Source of the DNA: Marinobacter litoralis | Lineage (GTDB): Bacteria > Pseudomonadota > Gammaproteobacteria > Pseudomonadales > Oleiphilaceae | NCBI RefSeq assembly: GCF_016427555.1 | Contig: NZ_JAELVS010000002.1 | Span: forward strand, 372,001-436,000 | Length of the DNA stretch: 64,000 nt | Direction of reading: 5' to 3' | Part shown: positions 45,394-53,803 of the stretch, in pieces | Layout of the letters: every line of letters starts with the position of its first letter | How positions within the stretch are numbered: position 1 is the first letter of the stretch | Translations under genes and position numbers: made by a program | Notes under the pieces: generated by a model | The model's database searches: none | The model's input: the letters and a program-made list of their open reading frames with translations, nothing else | Told to the model about the DNA's origin: nothing

Positions 45394-46533
45394 TACTGGC
45401 GGCTGTCTAACCTCTACTTCTGGTTTTTTGCCCTCTTGGGAGGGCTTTTGCCTTACTGGTCCCTCTATCTGGAGGGGCAGGGCTTTACCTATCTGCAAAT
45501 CGCCACGCTCATGGCGACCATCCAGTTAACCAAAATTGTAGCGCCCAGTCTGTGGGGTTGGCTCGGAGACCGAACCGGGCAGCGTGTGCGCCTGGTTCGC
45601 TTTGGCGCCATCACGGGCTCATTGTTCTTTGCCGGTGTGTTTCTGGAGCCTGGCTTTTACGGCCTGCTGCTGGTCATGTTGGTATTCACCTTTTTCTGGA
45701 ACGCCATTCTTCCGCTATACGAAGTGATCACTTTGCGGGTTTTAGGGTCTCAGAAAGACAAGTACGGCAAAGTTCGTTTGTGGGGCTCGGTGGGGTTCAT
45801 AGGAGCGGTTGCTTTGGTTGGGGCGCTGTTGGAATGGTTTCCGATTGAATACCTTCCGTGGCTACTTTTACCTGTTTTTGCCGGTATCGCCGTTTCGGCG
45901 TTTTTGGTGCCGTCCGATCGTGGTGAGCTTAAGCAGCGTGCGCCCAAAGGTAGCTTGAAGGCGATTGTCACCCATCCAGCGGTGATTGCCTTCTTTGCGA
46001 TGAATTTTCTGCTCCAGGTATCCCATGGAGCCTATTACACCTTCTTCAGTATTCACCTTGAGCAGCATGGCTATGGCAAGTTATCCATCGGCATGCTTTG
46101 GTCACTCGGTGTGATTGCGGAAATCGTGTTGTTCTTGTTTTTACACCAGCTGACCCGCCGGCTGTCGGTGCGTCAGGTTGTGCTTGGGGCATTGATTCTC
46201 ACCATGATGCGCTGGGCACTGATTGCCGAATTGACTGCGGTGGTTCCGGTTTTGATCTTTGCTCAGTTGTTGCATGCCGCATCATATGGTGTGCTGCATG
46301 CAGTTTCGGTGCAGTACGTTCAGGGGTTCTTTGGCAAGCACCATCATGGTCAAGGTCAGGCGCTTTACAGTGGCCTGACCTTCGGTGCCGGTGGTGCGTT
46401 GGGTGCGTGGATGTCGGGCTTTCTTGTGGATGGCTATAGCACGACCGCCGCGTTCTGGGGTGGCGCAGGCGCTATGGCGGTAGCCATTGGCGTGACCTGG
46501 TGGGGGTTGAGGCCCCCTCCCGAACAGAGTTGA
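45391..46533 (+). CDS. MFS transporter (sugar/metabolite family), non-canonical ATC start
   Basis: About 380 residues if translation starts at ATC 45391. The start is then (M)YWRLSNLYFWFFALLGG, which fits my memory of how the Pseudomonas homologue after aroC begins (YWRLS). About 12 hydrophobic segments; the conserved MFS loop GWLGDRTGQRVRLVRF follows TM2. The N-terminal half aligns with the MFS_1-like/nucleoside-type group (LPLYEVITLRVLG; YGKVRLWGSVGF). The substrate is unknown. The ATC codon may be a true rare start that depends on IF3 discrimination, or a base change from ATG. Confidence 0.85.
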   Translation: MYWRLSNLYFWFFALLGGLLPYWSLYLEGQGFTYLQIATLMATIQLTKIVAPSLWGWLGDRTGQRVRLVRFGAITGSLFFAGVFLEPGFYGLLLVMLVFTFFWNAILPLYEVITLRVLGSQKDKYGKVRLWGSVGFIGAVALVGALLEWFPIEYLPWLLLPVFAGIAVSAFLVPSDRGELKQRAPKGSLKAIVTHPAVIAFFAMNFLLQVSHGAYYTFFSIHLEQHGYGKLSIGMLWSLGVIAEIVLFLFLHQLTRRLSVRQVVLGALILTMMRWALIAELTAVVPVLIFAQLLHAASYGVLHAVSVQYVQGFFGKHHHGQGQALYSGLTFGAGGALGAWMSGFLVDGYSTTAAFWGGAGAMAVAIGVTWWGLRPPPEQS

Positions 46534-46543
46534 GTTGCCCGGG

Positions 46544-47707
46544 CTAGGGCTCTGGGTCTTCCTCTTGCTCTTCCAATTGCAGCGATAACCCGATTCCCTC
46601 CGAGTTTGAAGATGAGGGCGGCGCTGCGCTAGGCGCTTTTGGTGCCGTCCGGCCATGAAGTTTGATCTTGAGGCGTAAGTTGTTCGCCGAGTCCGCATTC
46701 TTCAACGCTTCTTCTTCGCTGATTCTCCCCTCCATCCAAAGATTGAAAAGTGCGAGATCAAAAGTTTGCATGCCAAGGTTGGCGGATTTCTCCATGATCT
46801 CCTTTATGCCGTCTATTTCGCCGCGAAGAATCAGTTCACTGATGGTCGGCGTACCCAGAAGAATCTCGATGGCTGCACAGCGTTTTTTGTCTACAGTCGG
46901 AACGAGGCGTTGTGACACAAAGGCCCGCAGATTCATCGAAAGATCCATTAGCAACTGGTGACGACGTTCTTCCGGGAAAAAGTTAATGATCCGGTCCAAA
47001 GCTTGGTTGGAGTTATTGGCATGCAGCGTGGAGATGCATAGATGGCCGGTTTCGGCGAACGCAAGAGCGTGCTCCATTGTTTCTCTATCACGAATCTCGC
47101 CAATAAGGATCACGTCTGGTGCCTGGCGCAGGGTGTTCTTGAGTGCTTGCTGAAAGCTGCGAGTATCCACACCAACTTCGCGCTGATTGACAATGCTCTT
47201 TTTGTGCCGGTGTATGTATTCAACCGGATCTTCAATGGTAATGATGTGCCCGGCCGAATGGGTGTTCCGGTGGTCGAGGAGCGCGGCCAGGGAAGTTGAT
47301 TTGCCTGAACCGGTGGCGCCCACAAACAACACCAGTCCTCGCTTGGCCATGACGACGTCTTTGAGAATCGGTGGCAGGCCTAAGGCGTCAACATTGGGAA
47401 TGTCGGTAACGATATTGCGGGCAACAATGGAGATTTCATGGCGCTGCCGAAAGATGTTAATTCTGAAGCGGCCTACGTTGCGAATGCTGTAGGCAAGGTT
47501 CATCTCCATTTCTTGCTCGAATTCGGCCCGTTGGTCCTCGTCCATGATCGACCATGCGATGTCTTTGATGGCGCCGGGTGCGAGAGGTGTTCGATCAATG
47601 GGCTTCAGGGTTCCGTGAAATTTCGCGCAGGGCGGGGCGCCGGTGCTCAGGTAAAGGTCGGATCCATCGTGTTTGGCCAGAATTTGGAGGTAATCGTCGA
47701 AGCCCAT
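46544..47707 (-). CDS. pilU: PilT/PilU-family type IV pilus retraction ATPase (PilU-like)
   Basis: About 387 residues from ATG 47707, which has AGGAG upstream; a longer start inside the lysR end is not needed. GspE/PilT motifs: Walker A GATGSGKS (130-137), Asp box TIEDPVEYIH, Walker B VILIGEIRDRETM, His box TGHLCISTLHANN. The C-terminal extension after LRLKIKL is Pro/Ser-rich and acidic. Conserved positions follow PilU more closely than PilT. It drives or assists pilus retraction. It stands alone here, away from pilT, and may be a second PilU. Confidence 0.88.
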   Translation of the reverse strand: MGFDDYLQILAKHDGSDLYLSTGAPPCAKFHGTLKPIDRTPLAPGAIKDIAWSIMDEDQRAEFEQEMEMNLAYSIRNVGRFRINIFRQRHEISIVARNIVTDIPNVDALGLPPILKDVVMAKRGLVLFVGATGSGKSTSLAALLDHRNTHSAGHIITIEDPVEYIHRHKKSIVNQREVGVDTRSFQQALKNTLRQAPDVILIGEIRDRETMEHALAFAETGHLCISTLHANNSNQALDRIINFFPEERRHQLLMDLSMNLRAFVSQRLVPTVDKKRCAAIEILLGTPTISELILRGEIDGIKEIMEKSANLGMQTFDLALFNLWMEGRISEEEALKNADSANNLRLKIKLHGRTAPKAPSAAPPSSSNSEGIGLSLQLEEQEEDPEP

Positions 47708-47721
47708 GAAAACTCCTGTAA

Positions 47722-48612
47722 TCATTTGATGTAGTTTGCACAGCTCACTTCTTCTTCCCTGACAATATCGAGCAGGGCTTTGGCGGCCAGGCTTAATTGC
47801 CGCCCGGATAAACCAACGGCTCCCAGCACCCGGCTGACCGAAAAGCCGGTGTGCAAAGTGTGCAGGCTTTGGTCCACCATGCTCAGCGGCAACACGCTCC
47901 AGCCCAATCCAACACTGGTCATCATCTTGATGGTCTCAAGATAGTTAGTGGGTATTTGTTGTTTGAGCGGAAGATTGGCCTCCAGGAACAAACGGCTTAC
48001 GGTGCGATAGGTGGCTGTTGTCGTGTCCGGCAATAGTGCGGGATACTTTGCCAGCTCTTTAAGTGTAGTCGTTTTTTCGGCAGTCAACTCATGATCTGTG
48101 CCGGTGACAAATGCCATGGGGTCGGGCCATTGTTGGTATACCCTGAACTGGCTTTCCATGCTGTCGCTGAGGGTGACGAACGCGAGCTCTGCGTTGCGTT
48201 TTAACATTTGGCTGTAGGCTGCGTCGGACTCCATGAATTGCAGGTTTATGGAAACCTCCGGATACTGTTTTGCGAAGCGTCGCAGCCAGTTTGGCAGGTG
48301 GTGCAGGCCGATGTGGTGGCTGGCGATAATGTTGAGTTCGCCGGTTATGGTGCCGTCATCGGAGGTTAGAGCGGCTTTGGCGTTGTGGATGTCGTCGAGT
48401 ATCTGGCGGGCGTGAGGAAGTAACCTCGCGCCGGCTTCTGTCAGACGGATTTCCCGGTGGCCGCGATCGACGAGTTTGGCGTTGAGTTGCTGTTCCAAGG
48501 TGGCCAGGCGTTTGCTGACGGCCGGCTGGGTTAGGTGCAGTGTTTCTGCGGCGTCGGAGAAAGAGCCTTGGTCTACGATTGTCAGGAATGCTTTTAGTGA
48601 GTTTGCGTCCAT
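47722..48612 (-). CDS. LysR-type regulator divergent from leuC
   Basis: 296 residues: an N-terminal winged helix (AFLTIVDQGSFSDAAETLHLTQPAVSKRL) and a LysR substrate domain (GELNIIASHHIGLHHLPNWL). The same arrangement, a lysR divergent from leuC, is found in Pseudomonas (PA3122/PA3121), so control of leucine synthesis is plausible by analogy. pilU follows on the same strand after 14 bases. The 498-base gap to leuC contains two structured elements. The inducer is unknown. Confidence 0.88.
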   Translation of the reverse strand: MDANSLKAFLTIVDQGSFSDAAETLHLTQPAVSKRLATLEQQLNAKLVDRGHREIRLTEAGARLLPHARQILDDIHNAKAALTSDDGTITGELNIIASHHIGLHHLPNWLRRFAKQYPEVSINLQFMESDAAYSQMLKRNAELAFVTLSDSMESQFRVYQQWPDPMAFVTGTDHELTAEKTTTLKELAKYPALLPDTTTATYRTVSRLFLEANLPLKQQIPTNYLETIKMMTSVGLGWSVLPLSMVDQSLHTLHTGFSVSRVLGAVGLSGRQLSLAAKALLDIVREEEVSCANYIK

Positions 48613-48656
48613 TTATGAGGTTCCGCCTGTCTCGAACTGTGCCTTGTGAGAGTGTC

Positions 48657-48762
48657 GCGGCTTCAGTACCCCCTCCCAAAAAACGCTACGAGCACATCCA
48701 TGTGCGCTTCTCTCCGGCCATCCATGGCCTACGAAATTTTTGGGAGGGGGTACTGAAGCCGC
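48657..48762 (-). ncRNA. TwoAYGGAY-like structured element, copy 1
   Basis: 106 bases. A 26-bp perfect inverted repeat (48657-48682 with 48737-48762) encloses 54 bases. Read on the minus strand, the core forms two hairpins with identical loops: GGCC-ATGGAT-GGCC and GCAC-ATGGAT-GTGC. Two hairpins with AYGGAY loops are the defining feature of the TwoAYGGAY RNA motif as I remember it. ACATGGATGT also fits the CsrA/RsmA consensus. The element lies 45 bases before the lysR start and has the orientation of the lysR transcript. The structure is directly seen; the family match is from memory. Confidence 0.6.
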
Positions 48763-48842
48763 TACCGGTACATTTCTGTATGCCGTTGAGTGTTTAATTT
48801 GGTCTGTGGAAGCGAATTCCCTGATGGGCGATGGGGCGCTAT

Positions 48843-48945
48843 CGATACGGGTTGGCTTTTCAAAACCGTTGAGGGCCATGGACGGCCCGAAACGAGCCTA
48901 CAGGGACGTACTCGTAGGCGTGTTTTGAAAAGCCAACCCGTATCG
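48843..48945 (+). ncRNA. TwoAYGGAY-like structured element, copy 2
   Basis: 103 bases. A 24-bp perfect inverted repeat (48843-48866 with 48922-48945), unrelated in sequence to the arms of copy 1, encloses 55 bases. Plus-strand hairpins: GGGCC-ATGGAC-GGCCC (48873-48888), and CGAG/CTCG with TAC-AGGGAC-GTA (48893-48914). The core aligns with that of copy 1 over about 47 bases (GGCCATGGAyGGCC, then ACAkGGAyGTrCTCGTAG). ACAGGGACGT fits the CsrA/RsmA consensus. It lies 165 bases before leuC, in leuC orientation. It may be an RNA element or a mobile repeat. Confidence 0.6.
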
Positions 48946-49031
48946 GTAGTGACCTGCACCCAAAGTGATGCCCAATCAGGCCAAAACTATCATCGATAAC
49001 CAGCTGGAATGCAATGAATGAAAAACATGAA

Positions 49032-49061
49032 TTGGGGTTATTGGAGTCAAGATAGTATGAT
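49032..49061 (+). promoter_or_regulatory. Candidate leuC promoter
   Basis: TTGGGG (49032-49037), an 18-bp spacer and TATGAT (49056-49061), 50 bases before the leuC ATG. Moderate match only. If used, copy 2 of the structured element would be outside the leuC mRNA. Confidence 0.35.
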
Positions 49062-49110
49062 GGTTGCACTTAAGAAAGAAACAGAAACCCCCAGAGAGTG
49101 AGAGAGAACC

Positions 49111-50529
49111 ATGGCGGGCAAGACCTTATACGACAAGTTGTGGGATGACCATTTGGTCAAACAGCGCGATGACGGTTCAGCATTGATCTATATCGATCGC
49201 CAGTTGCTGCACGAAGTTACATCGCCGCAGGCGTTTGAAGGGCTTCGGTTGGCTAACCGTAAGCCGTGGCGTATTGATGCCAACCTCGCAACCCCGGATC
49301 ACAACGTACCGACCACCGACCGTGACAAAGGTATCGATGGTATTGTTGATCCCGTGTCACGCACGCAGGTCGAAACCTTGGGTAAGAACTGCGATGAGTT
49401 CGGCATTCTCGAATTCAAGATCAAAGACATCCGCCAGGGGATTGTTCACGTTATCGGGCCGGAGCAAGGCGCGACTTTGCCGGGTATGAGTATTGTGTGC
49501 GGTGACTCCCATACCTCCACCCACGGCGCTTTCGGCTGTTTGGCGCACGGTATCGGCACCTCTGAGGTTGAGCACGTGCTCGCCACTCAGTGTCTGGTTC
49601 AGAAGAAGATGAAGAACATGCTGGTCAAGGTGACCGGTAAACTGGGCGCGGGTGTAACCGGTAAAGATGTGGTTCTGGCGATCATCGGCAAGATCGGTAC
49701 GGCCGGCGGTACGGGTTACGCGATTGAGTTTGGCGGTGAGGCTATCCGTGGTTTGAGCATGGAAGGCCGGATGACCATTTGTAACATGGCCATCGAAGGC
49801 GGCGCGCGCGTTGGCATGGTGGCGGTAGATGACACCACAATCGAATACGTTAAAGGTCGCCCGTTTGCGCCGAAAGGCGAGACTTGGGATAAGGCTGTTG
49901 AGTACTGGCGCACGTTGCACAGTGATGTCGACGCAGTTTTCGACAAAGTTGTCGAAATTGATGGCACCAAGATACAGCCACAGGTGAGCTGGGGTACTTC
50001 ACCTGAGATGGTGGCAGATGTAGGAGCTAACGTGCCTGATCCTGCCAAAGAAGAAGATCCTATCAAGCGTGAAGGCATTGTTCGTGCGTTGAAATATATG
50101 GGTTTGGAGCCGAATCAGAAGATTACCGACATCAAGCTTGATCGGGTGTTTATTGGTTCTTGCACCAACAGCCGGATTGAGGATCTGCGCGAGGCTGCTG
50201 CAGTCGTTAAGGGCCGCAAAGTTGCTTCTGGCTTGAAGCAGGCGATGGTGGTTCCCGGCTCCGGACTCGTGAAAGAGCAAGCTGAGAAAGAAGGTCTGGA
50301 CAAGATCTTTATTGAAGCGGGTCTTGAGTGGCGTGATCCGGGCTGCTCCATGTGTCTGGCGATGAACGCTGACAAGTTGGGGCAGGGCGAGCATTGCGCC
50401 TCTACTTCGAACCGTAACTTCGAAGGTCGTCAGGGTTTTGGTGGGCGCACCCATTTGGTGAGCCCGGCAATGGCGGCCGCAGCAGCGGTGACCGGGCACT
50501 TTGTTGATGTCCGTGAGTTGATGAACTGA
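49111..50529 (+). CDS. leuC: 3-isopropylmalate dehydratase large subunit
   Basis: 472 residues. Aconitase-family signatures: [21 protein letters not shown] and the three iron-sulfur Cys in [13 protein letters not shown] and [11 protein letters not shown]. With LeuD it isomerises 2- to 3-isopropylmalate in leucine synthesis. A GA-rich ribosome binding region (GAGAGTGAGAGAGAA) precedes the ATG. leuD follows after 17 bases, then leuB and asd, the Pseudomonas order. Confidence 0.97.
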   Translation: MAGKTLYDKLWDDHLVKQRDDGSALIYIDRQLLHEVTSPQAFEGLRLANRKPWRIDANLATPDHNVPTTDRDKGIDGIVDPVSRTQVETLGKNCDEFGILEFKIKDIRQGIVHVIGPEQGATLPGMSIVCGDSHTSTHGAFGCLAHGIGTSEVEHVLATQCLVQKKMKNMLVKVTGKLGAGVTGKDVVLAIIGKIGTAGGTGYAIEFGGEAIRGLSMEGRMTICNMAIEGGARVGMVAVDDTTIEYVKGRPFAPKGETWDKAVEYWRTLHSDVDAVFDKVVEIDGTKIQPQVSWGTSPEMVADVGANVPDPAKEEDPIKREGIVRALKYMGLEPNQKITDIKLDRVFIGSCTNSRIEDLREAAAVVKGRKVASGLKQAMVVPGSGLVKEQAEKEGLDKIFIEAGLEWRDPGCSMCLAMNADKLGQGEHCASTSNRNFEGRQGFGGRTHLVSPAMAAAAAVTGHFVDVRELMN

Positions 50530-50546
50530 TCCACAGGAGAGACACC

Positions 50547-51194
50547 ATGCGAGCATTTACGCAACATCAGGGCATTGTTGCCCCCATGGACCGGTCCAAT
50601 GTGGATACGGACATGATTATTCCGAAGCAGTTTTTGAAGTCGATCAAGCGCACCGGCTTTGGCCCGAATCTGTTTGATGAGCTGCGCTATCTGGATGAAG
50701 GTAAGCCGGATCAGGATTGCGCGGGGCGCCCTCTGAATCCTGATTTCGTGTTGAACCAGGATCGTTACAAGAATGCCAGCGTGTTGCTGGCCCGGGCCAA
50801 CTTTGGCTGTGGTTCCAGCCGGGAGCACGCTCCCTGGGCCCTCGATGATTTTGGTTTTCGGGTCATTATCGCGCCGAGCTTTGCCGATATTTTCTACAAC
50901 AACTGCTTTAAGAATGGCTTGTTACCCATTGTTCTTGAAGAAGAGGTTGTCGATAAATTGTTTGAGAGTGTTGAGGCGAATGAAGGCTATCAGCTGACGG
51001 TTGATCTGGAAGCTCAAACGGTTACGACACCTGAAGGGGAGTCCTTCAGCTTTGATGTCGATAACTTCCGTCGCCATTGCCTGCTGAATGGTCTGGACGA
51101 CATTGGCGTTACCTTGGAAGATGCGGATGCCATCAAGGCTTATGAAGATGCGCGTCGTCAAACCGCTCCCTGGTTGTTTAACGCTGGAAATTGA
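50547..51194 (+). CDS. leuD: 3-isopropylmalate dehydratase small subunit
   Basis: 215 residues. The swivel domain of the dehydratase: [17 protein letters not shown] near the start, [20 protein letters not shown], and [19 protein letters not shown]. It pairs with LeuC. AGGAGAG sits before the ATG. leuB follows 17 bases after its stop. Confidence 0.97.
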   Translation: MRAFTQHQGIVAPMDRSNVDTDMIIPKQFLKSIKRTGFGPNLFDELRYLDEGKPDQDCAGRPLNPDFVLNQDRYKNASVLLARANFGCGSSREHAPWALDDFGFRVIIAPSFADIFYNNCFKNGLLPIVLEEEVVDKLFESVEANEGYQLTVDLEAQTVTTPEGESFSFDVDNFRRHCLLNGLDDIGVTLEDADAIKAYEDARRQTAPWLFNAGN

Positions 51195-51211
51195 TTAAAA
51201 AGGATTCTGAT

Positions 51212-52285
51212 ATGTCTCGTAGTGTTTTGTTGTTGCCGGGTGACGGCATTGGCCCCGAAATTGTGGCAGAAGCGGAGAAGGTTCTGCACAAGGTGAACGA
51301 TAAGTTTTCCTTGGGTTTATCATTCGATACCGCGCTCGTAGGTGGCGCGGCGCTTGACGCCGAAGATACTCCGTTGCCAGCCGATACTCTGGATAAGGCC
51401 CGTAAGGCCGATGCGATCCTGCTTGGCGCAGTAGGTGGTCCCAAATGGGACAGCCTGCCTATGTCAAACCGCCCAGAAAAAGGGCTGCTGGGGTTGCGCT
51501 CCAATCTGGAGTTGTTTGCGAACTTGCGCCCGGCCATTCTTTACCCGCAACTGGCTTCTGCTTCTTCGCTCAAGCCTGAAGTGGTTTCCGGTCTGGATAT
51601 TCTGATTGTACGTGAACTGACCGGTGGCATTTACTTCGGTCAGCCACGCGGCGTTCGTCAGCTGGAAAATGGTGAGCGACAGGGATACAACACCTACCAG
51701 TACACCGAGTCTGAAATTCGCCGTATCGGCCGTGTGGCTTTTGAAGCCGCCCAGCAGCGCGGCAAGAAACTGTGCTCCGTGGATAAAGCAAACGTGCTGG
51801 AAGTGACCGTGCTGTGGCGCGAGATCATGGAAGAGCTAAAGAGCGAATATCCGGATGTGGAGTTGTCGCATATGTACGTCGATAACGCCGCCATGCAGCT
51901 GGTGAAAGCGCCCAAGCAGTTCGACGTGATTGTGACTGGCAACATGTTTGGTGATATTCTTTCTGACGAAGCTGCAATGCTAACCGGCTCAATTGGTATG
52001 TTGCCGTCCGCTTCGCTGAACTCCGAGAAGCAAGGTATGTATGAGCCTTGCCACGGTTCGGCGCCGGATATCGCCGGGCAGGGCATTGCGAATCCGCTGG
52101 CCACGATTATTAGTGCGGCGATGATGCTGCGCTATAGTCTCAATGAAGACGAAGCGGCAGCAGCGATTGAAGCCGCGGTCAGCAAGGTGCTGGACCAAGG
52201 TTTGCGTACCGCCGACATTATGTCTGAAGGCGGTCAGAAAGTGTCGACCCGTGAGATGGGCGAAGCTGTTCTAAACGCACTTTAA
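51212..52285 (+). CDS. leuB: 3-isopropylmalate dehydrogenase
   Basis: About 357 residues from ATG 51212, with AAGGA upstream; an in-frame start at 51191 would overlap the leuD end and is not needed. Signatures: [27 protein letters not shown], and the Mg/substrate loop [26 protein letters not shown]. It oxidises and decarboxylates 3-isopropylmalate with NAD. Co-transcribed with leuCD. A 120-base gap follows before asd. Confidence 0.97.
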   Translation: MSRSVLLLPGDGIGPEIVAEAEKVLHKVNDKFSLGLSFDTALVGGAALDAEDTPLPADTLDKARKADAILLGAVGGPKWDSLPMSNRPEKGLLGLRSNLELFANLRPAILYPQLASASSLKPEVVSGLDILIVRELTGGIYFGQPRGVRQLENGERQGYNTYQYTESEIRRIGRVAFEAAQQRGKKLCSVDKANVLEVTVLWREIMEELKSEYPDVELSHMYVDNAAMQLVKAPKQFDVIVTGNMFGDILSDEAAMLTGSIGMLPSASLNSEKQGMYEPCHGSAPDIAGQGIANPLATIISAAMMLRYSLNEDEAAAAIEAAVSKVLDQGLRTADIMSEGGQKVSTREMGEAVLNAL

Positions 52286-52405
52286 CTCAGGTTCAGAAAC
52301 CGAGGCCCGACGGCGGCGGGATGCAGCCGCTGCGGGATCATCCATCCTGTCCCTGCCAGCGATAACGGTAGTGGGTGGGCATAATGTGAGATTCAAAGGT
52401 CGCAC

Positions 52406-53521
52406 ATGAAGCGAGTTGGACTTGTAGGTTGGCGTGGCATGGTGGGGTCTGTCCTCATGCAGCGCATGCGCGAAGAAAACGATTTTGCTGACATCGATCC
52501 GGTGTTTTTTACCACATCCCAGGCGGGTAAGCCGGCCCCGGATGTCGGGAAAGAGGGTGTGCCAGCACTTCAGGACGCATTTGATATCGACATCCTGAAG
52601 ACGATGGATGTGATTGTTACCTGTCAGGGTGGCGATTACACCTCGGCGGTATACGAGAAGCTGCGTGACGCGGGTTGGCAGGGTTATTGGATTGACGCAG
52701 CGTCTACGCTGCGCATGGCGGATCATTCCGTCATTGTACTGGACCCTGTTAACCGCAACGTGATTGATGAAGCGCTTGAAAAGGGCGTGAAGGATTATGT
52801 CGGTGGGAACTGCACTGTAAGCCTGATGATGCTGGCTCTGGGCGGGCTGCTCGAGCAGGATTTGATCGAGTGGGTTTCCCCGATGACCTATCAGGCGGCT
52901 TCTGGTTCCGGTGCACAGAATATGCGTGAGCTGCTGAATCAGATGGGCGCATTGAATGACAGTGTCAAAACCGAACTGGAAGACACATCATCAGCGATTC
53001 TCGAAATTGATCGCAAGGTGACTGACACCATGCGTTCTGGCGATTTTCCGACCGAACACTTCGGTGTGCCGCTGGCGGGTAGCTTGATTCCGTTCATCGA
53101 CAAGCAGCTTGATAACGGCATGAGCAAGGAAGAATGGAAGGCGGGTGTCGAGACCAACAAGATTCTTGGTCGCAGCGGCAACCCAATTCCTATTGATGGC
53201 ATCTGTGTACGCGTTGGCGCGATGCGCTCCCACAGTCAGGCGCTGACCATCAAGCTTAAGAAAGATCTGCCGGTTTCCGAAATCGAAAGTATTTTGGCAA
53301 AAGGCAACGATTGGGTGAAAGTCATCCCGAATGATCGCGATGCGACCATGCAGGAGCTGACCCCAACCAAGGTGACGGGTACATTGAGTGTGCCCATCGG
53401 ACGTATTCGAAAGCTGGCCATGGGCCCGGAATACATTTCCGCGTTCACCGTGGGTGACCAGTTGTTGTGGGGCGCGGCAGAGCCGCTTCGCAGAATGCTG
53501 AGAATCCTGCAGGAACGTTAA
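52406..53521 (+). CDS. asd: Aspartate-semialdehyde dehydrogenase
   Basis: 371 residues. Start [21 protein letters not shown] with the NADP-binding GWRGMVG, catalytic Cys136 in [10 protein letters not shown], and the catalytic His in [12 protein letters not shown]. It makes aspartate semialdehyde for lysine, diaminopimelate, threonine and methionine. The length and QxxGxxYT-type features are those of the gram-negative enzyme. It has its own upstream region with CATAAT (52380-52385) as a possible -10. A terminator hairpin follows. Confidence 0.96.
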   Translation: MKRVGLVGWRGMVGSVLMQRMREENDFADIDPVFFTTSQAGKPAPDVGKEGVPALQDAFDIDILKTMDVIVTCQGGDYTSAVYEKLRDAGWQGYWIDAASTLRMADHSVIVLDPVNRNVIDEALEKGVKDYVGGNCTVSLMMLALGGLLEQDLIEWVSPMTYQAASGSGAQNMRELLNQMGALNDSVKTELEDTSSAILEIDRKVTDTMRSGDFPTEHFGVPLAGSLIPFIDKQLDNGMSKEEWKAGVETNKILGRSGNPIPIDGICVRVGAMRSHSQALTIKLKKDLPVSEIESILAKGNDWVKVIPNDRDATMQELTPTKVTGTLSVPIGRIRKLAMGPEYISAFTVGDQLLWGAAEPLRRMLRILQER

Positions 53522-53579
53522 AAAATGTTACAGGTTGGTCATTAATGCCAACTGTGTCCGGTTTTTCATAAGCCGGTTC

Positions 53580-53618
53580 GGGGCGGGTGCTGATTTCAGT
53601 GCCCGCCCCTGTTATTTT
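53580..53618 (+). terminator. Rho-independent terminator after asd
   Basis: 8-bp GC stem GGGGCGGG / CCCGCCCC with an inner CTGA/TCAG pairing, followed by TGTTATTTT, 58 bases past the asd stop. Confidence 0.8.
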
Positions 53619-53803
53619 CAGGGACACTAATGAGTTCCGTGGGAGTGGTGAACTAATGGTGCAAGGATTGCGGCTGATTGATTGATAAAAGAGGTTTTAT
53701 CAACAATACTCCCAAACTATAAAAAGACGAAAGTCATCCAACCTCGTCCGATTCTGTTGAAATTCAGCAGTCAAAGAATAACGGAGACTGGAAAGGAAAA
53801 AGC

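Larger units (their letters stand above)
48613..49110. other. lysR-leuC divergent intergenic region
   Basis: 498 bases with no convincing gene. It holds two large inverted-repeat elements (48657-48762 and 48843-48945), an 8-bp palindrome TACCGGTA near 48763, and a candidate leuC promoter near 49032. Short open frames seen in it run through the hairpins and have no ribosome binding sites. Confidence 0.7.

Noticed and set aside
48740..48999. Short open frames in the lysR-leuC gap
   Set aside because: They run through the inverted repeats on both strands, have no ribosome binding sites and encode no recognisable protein.
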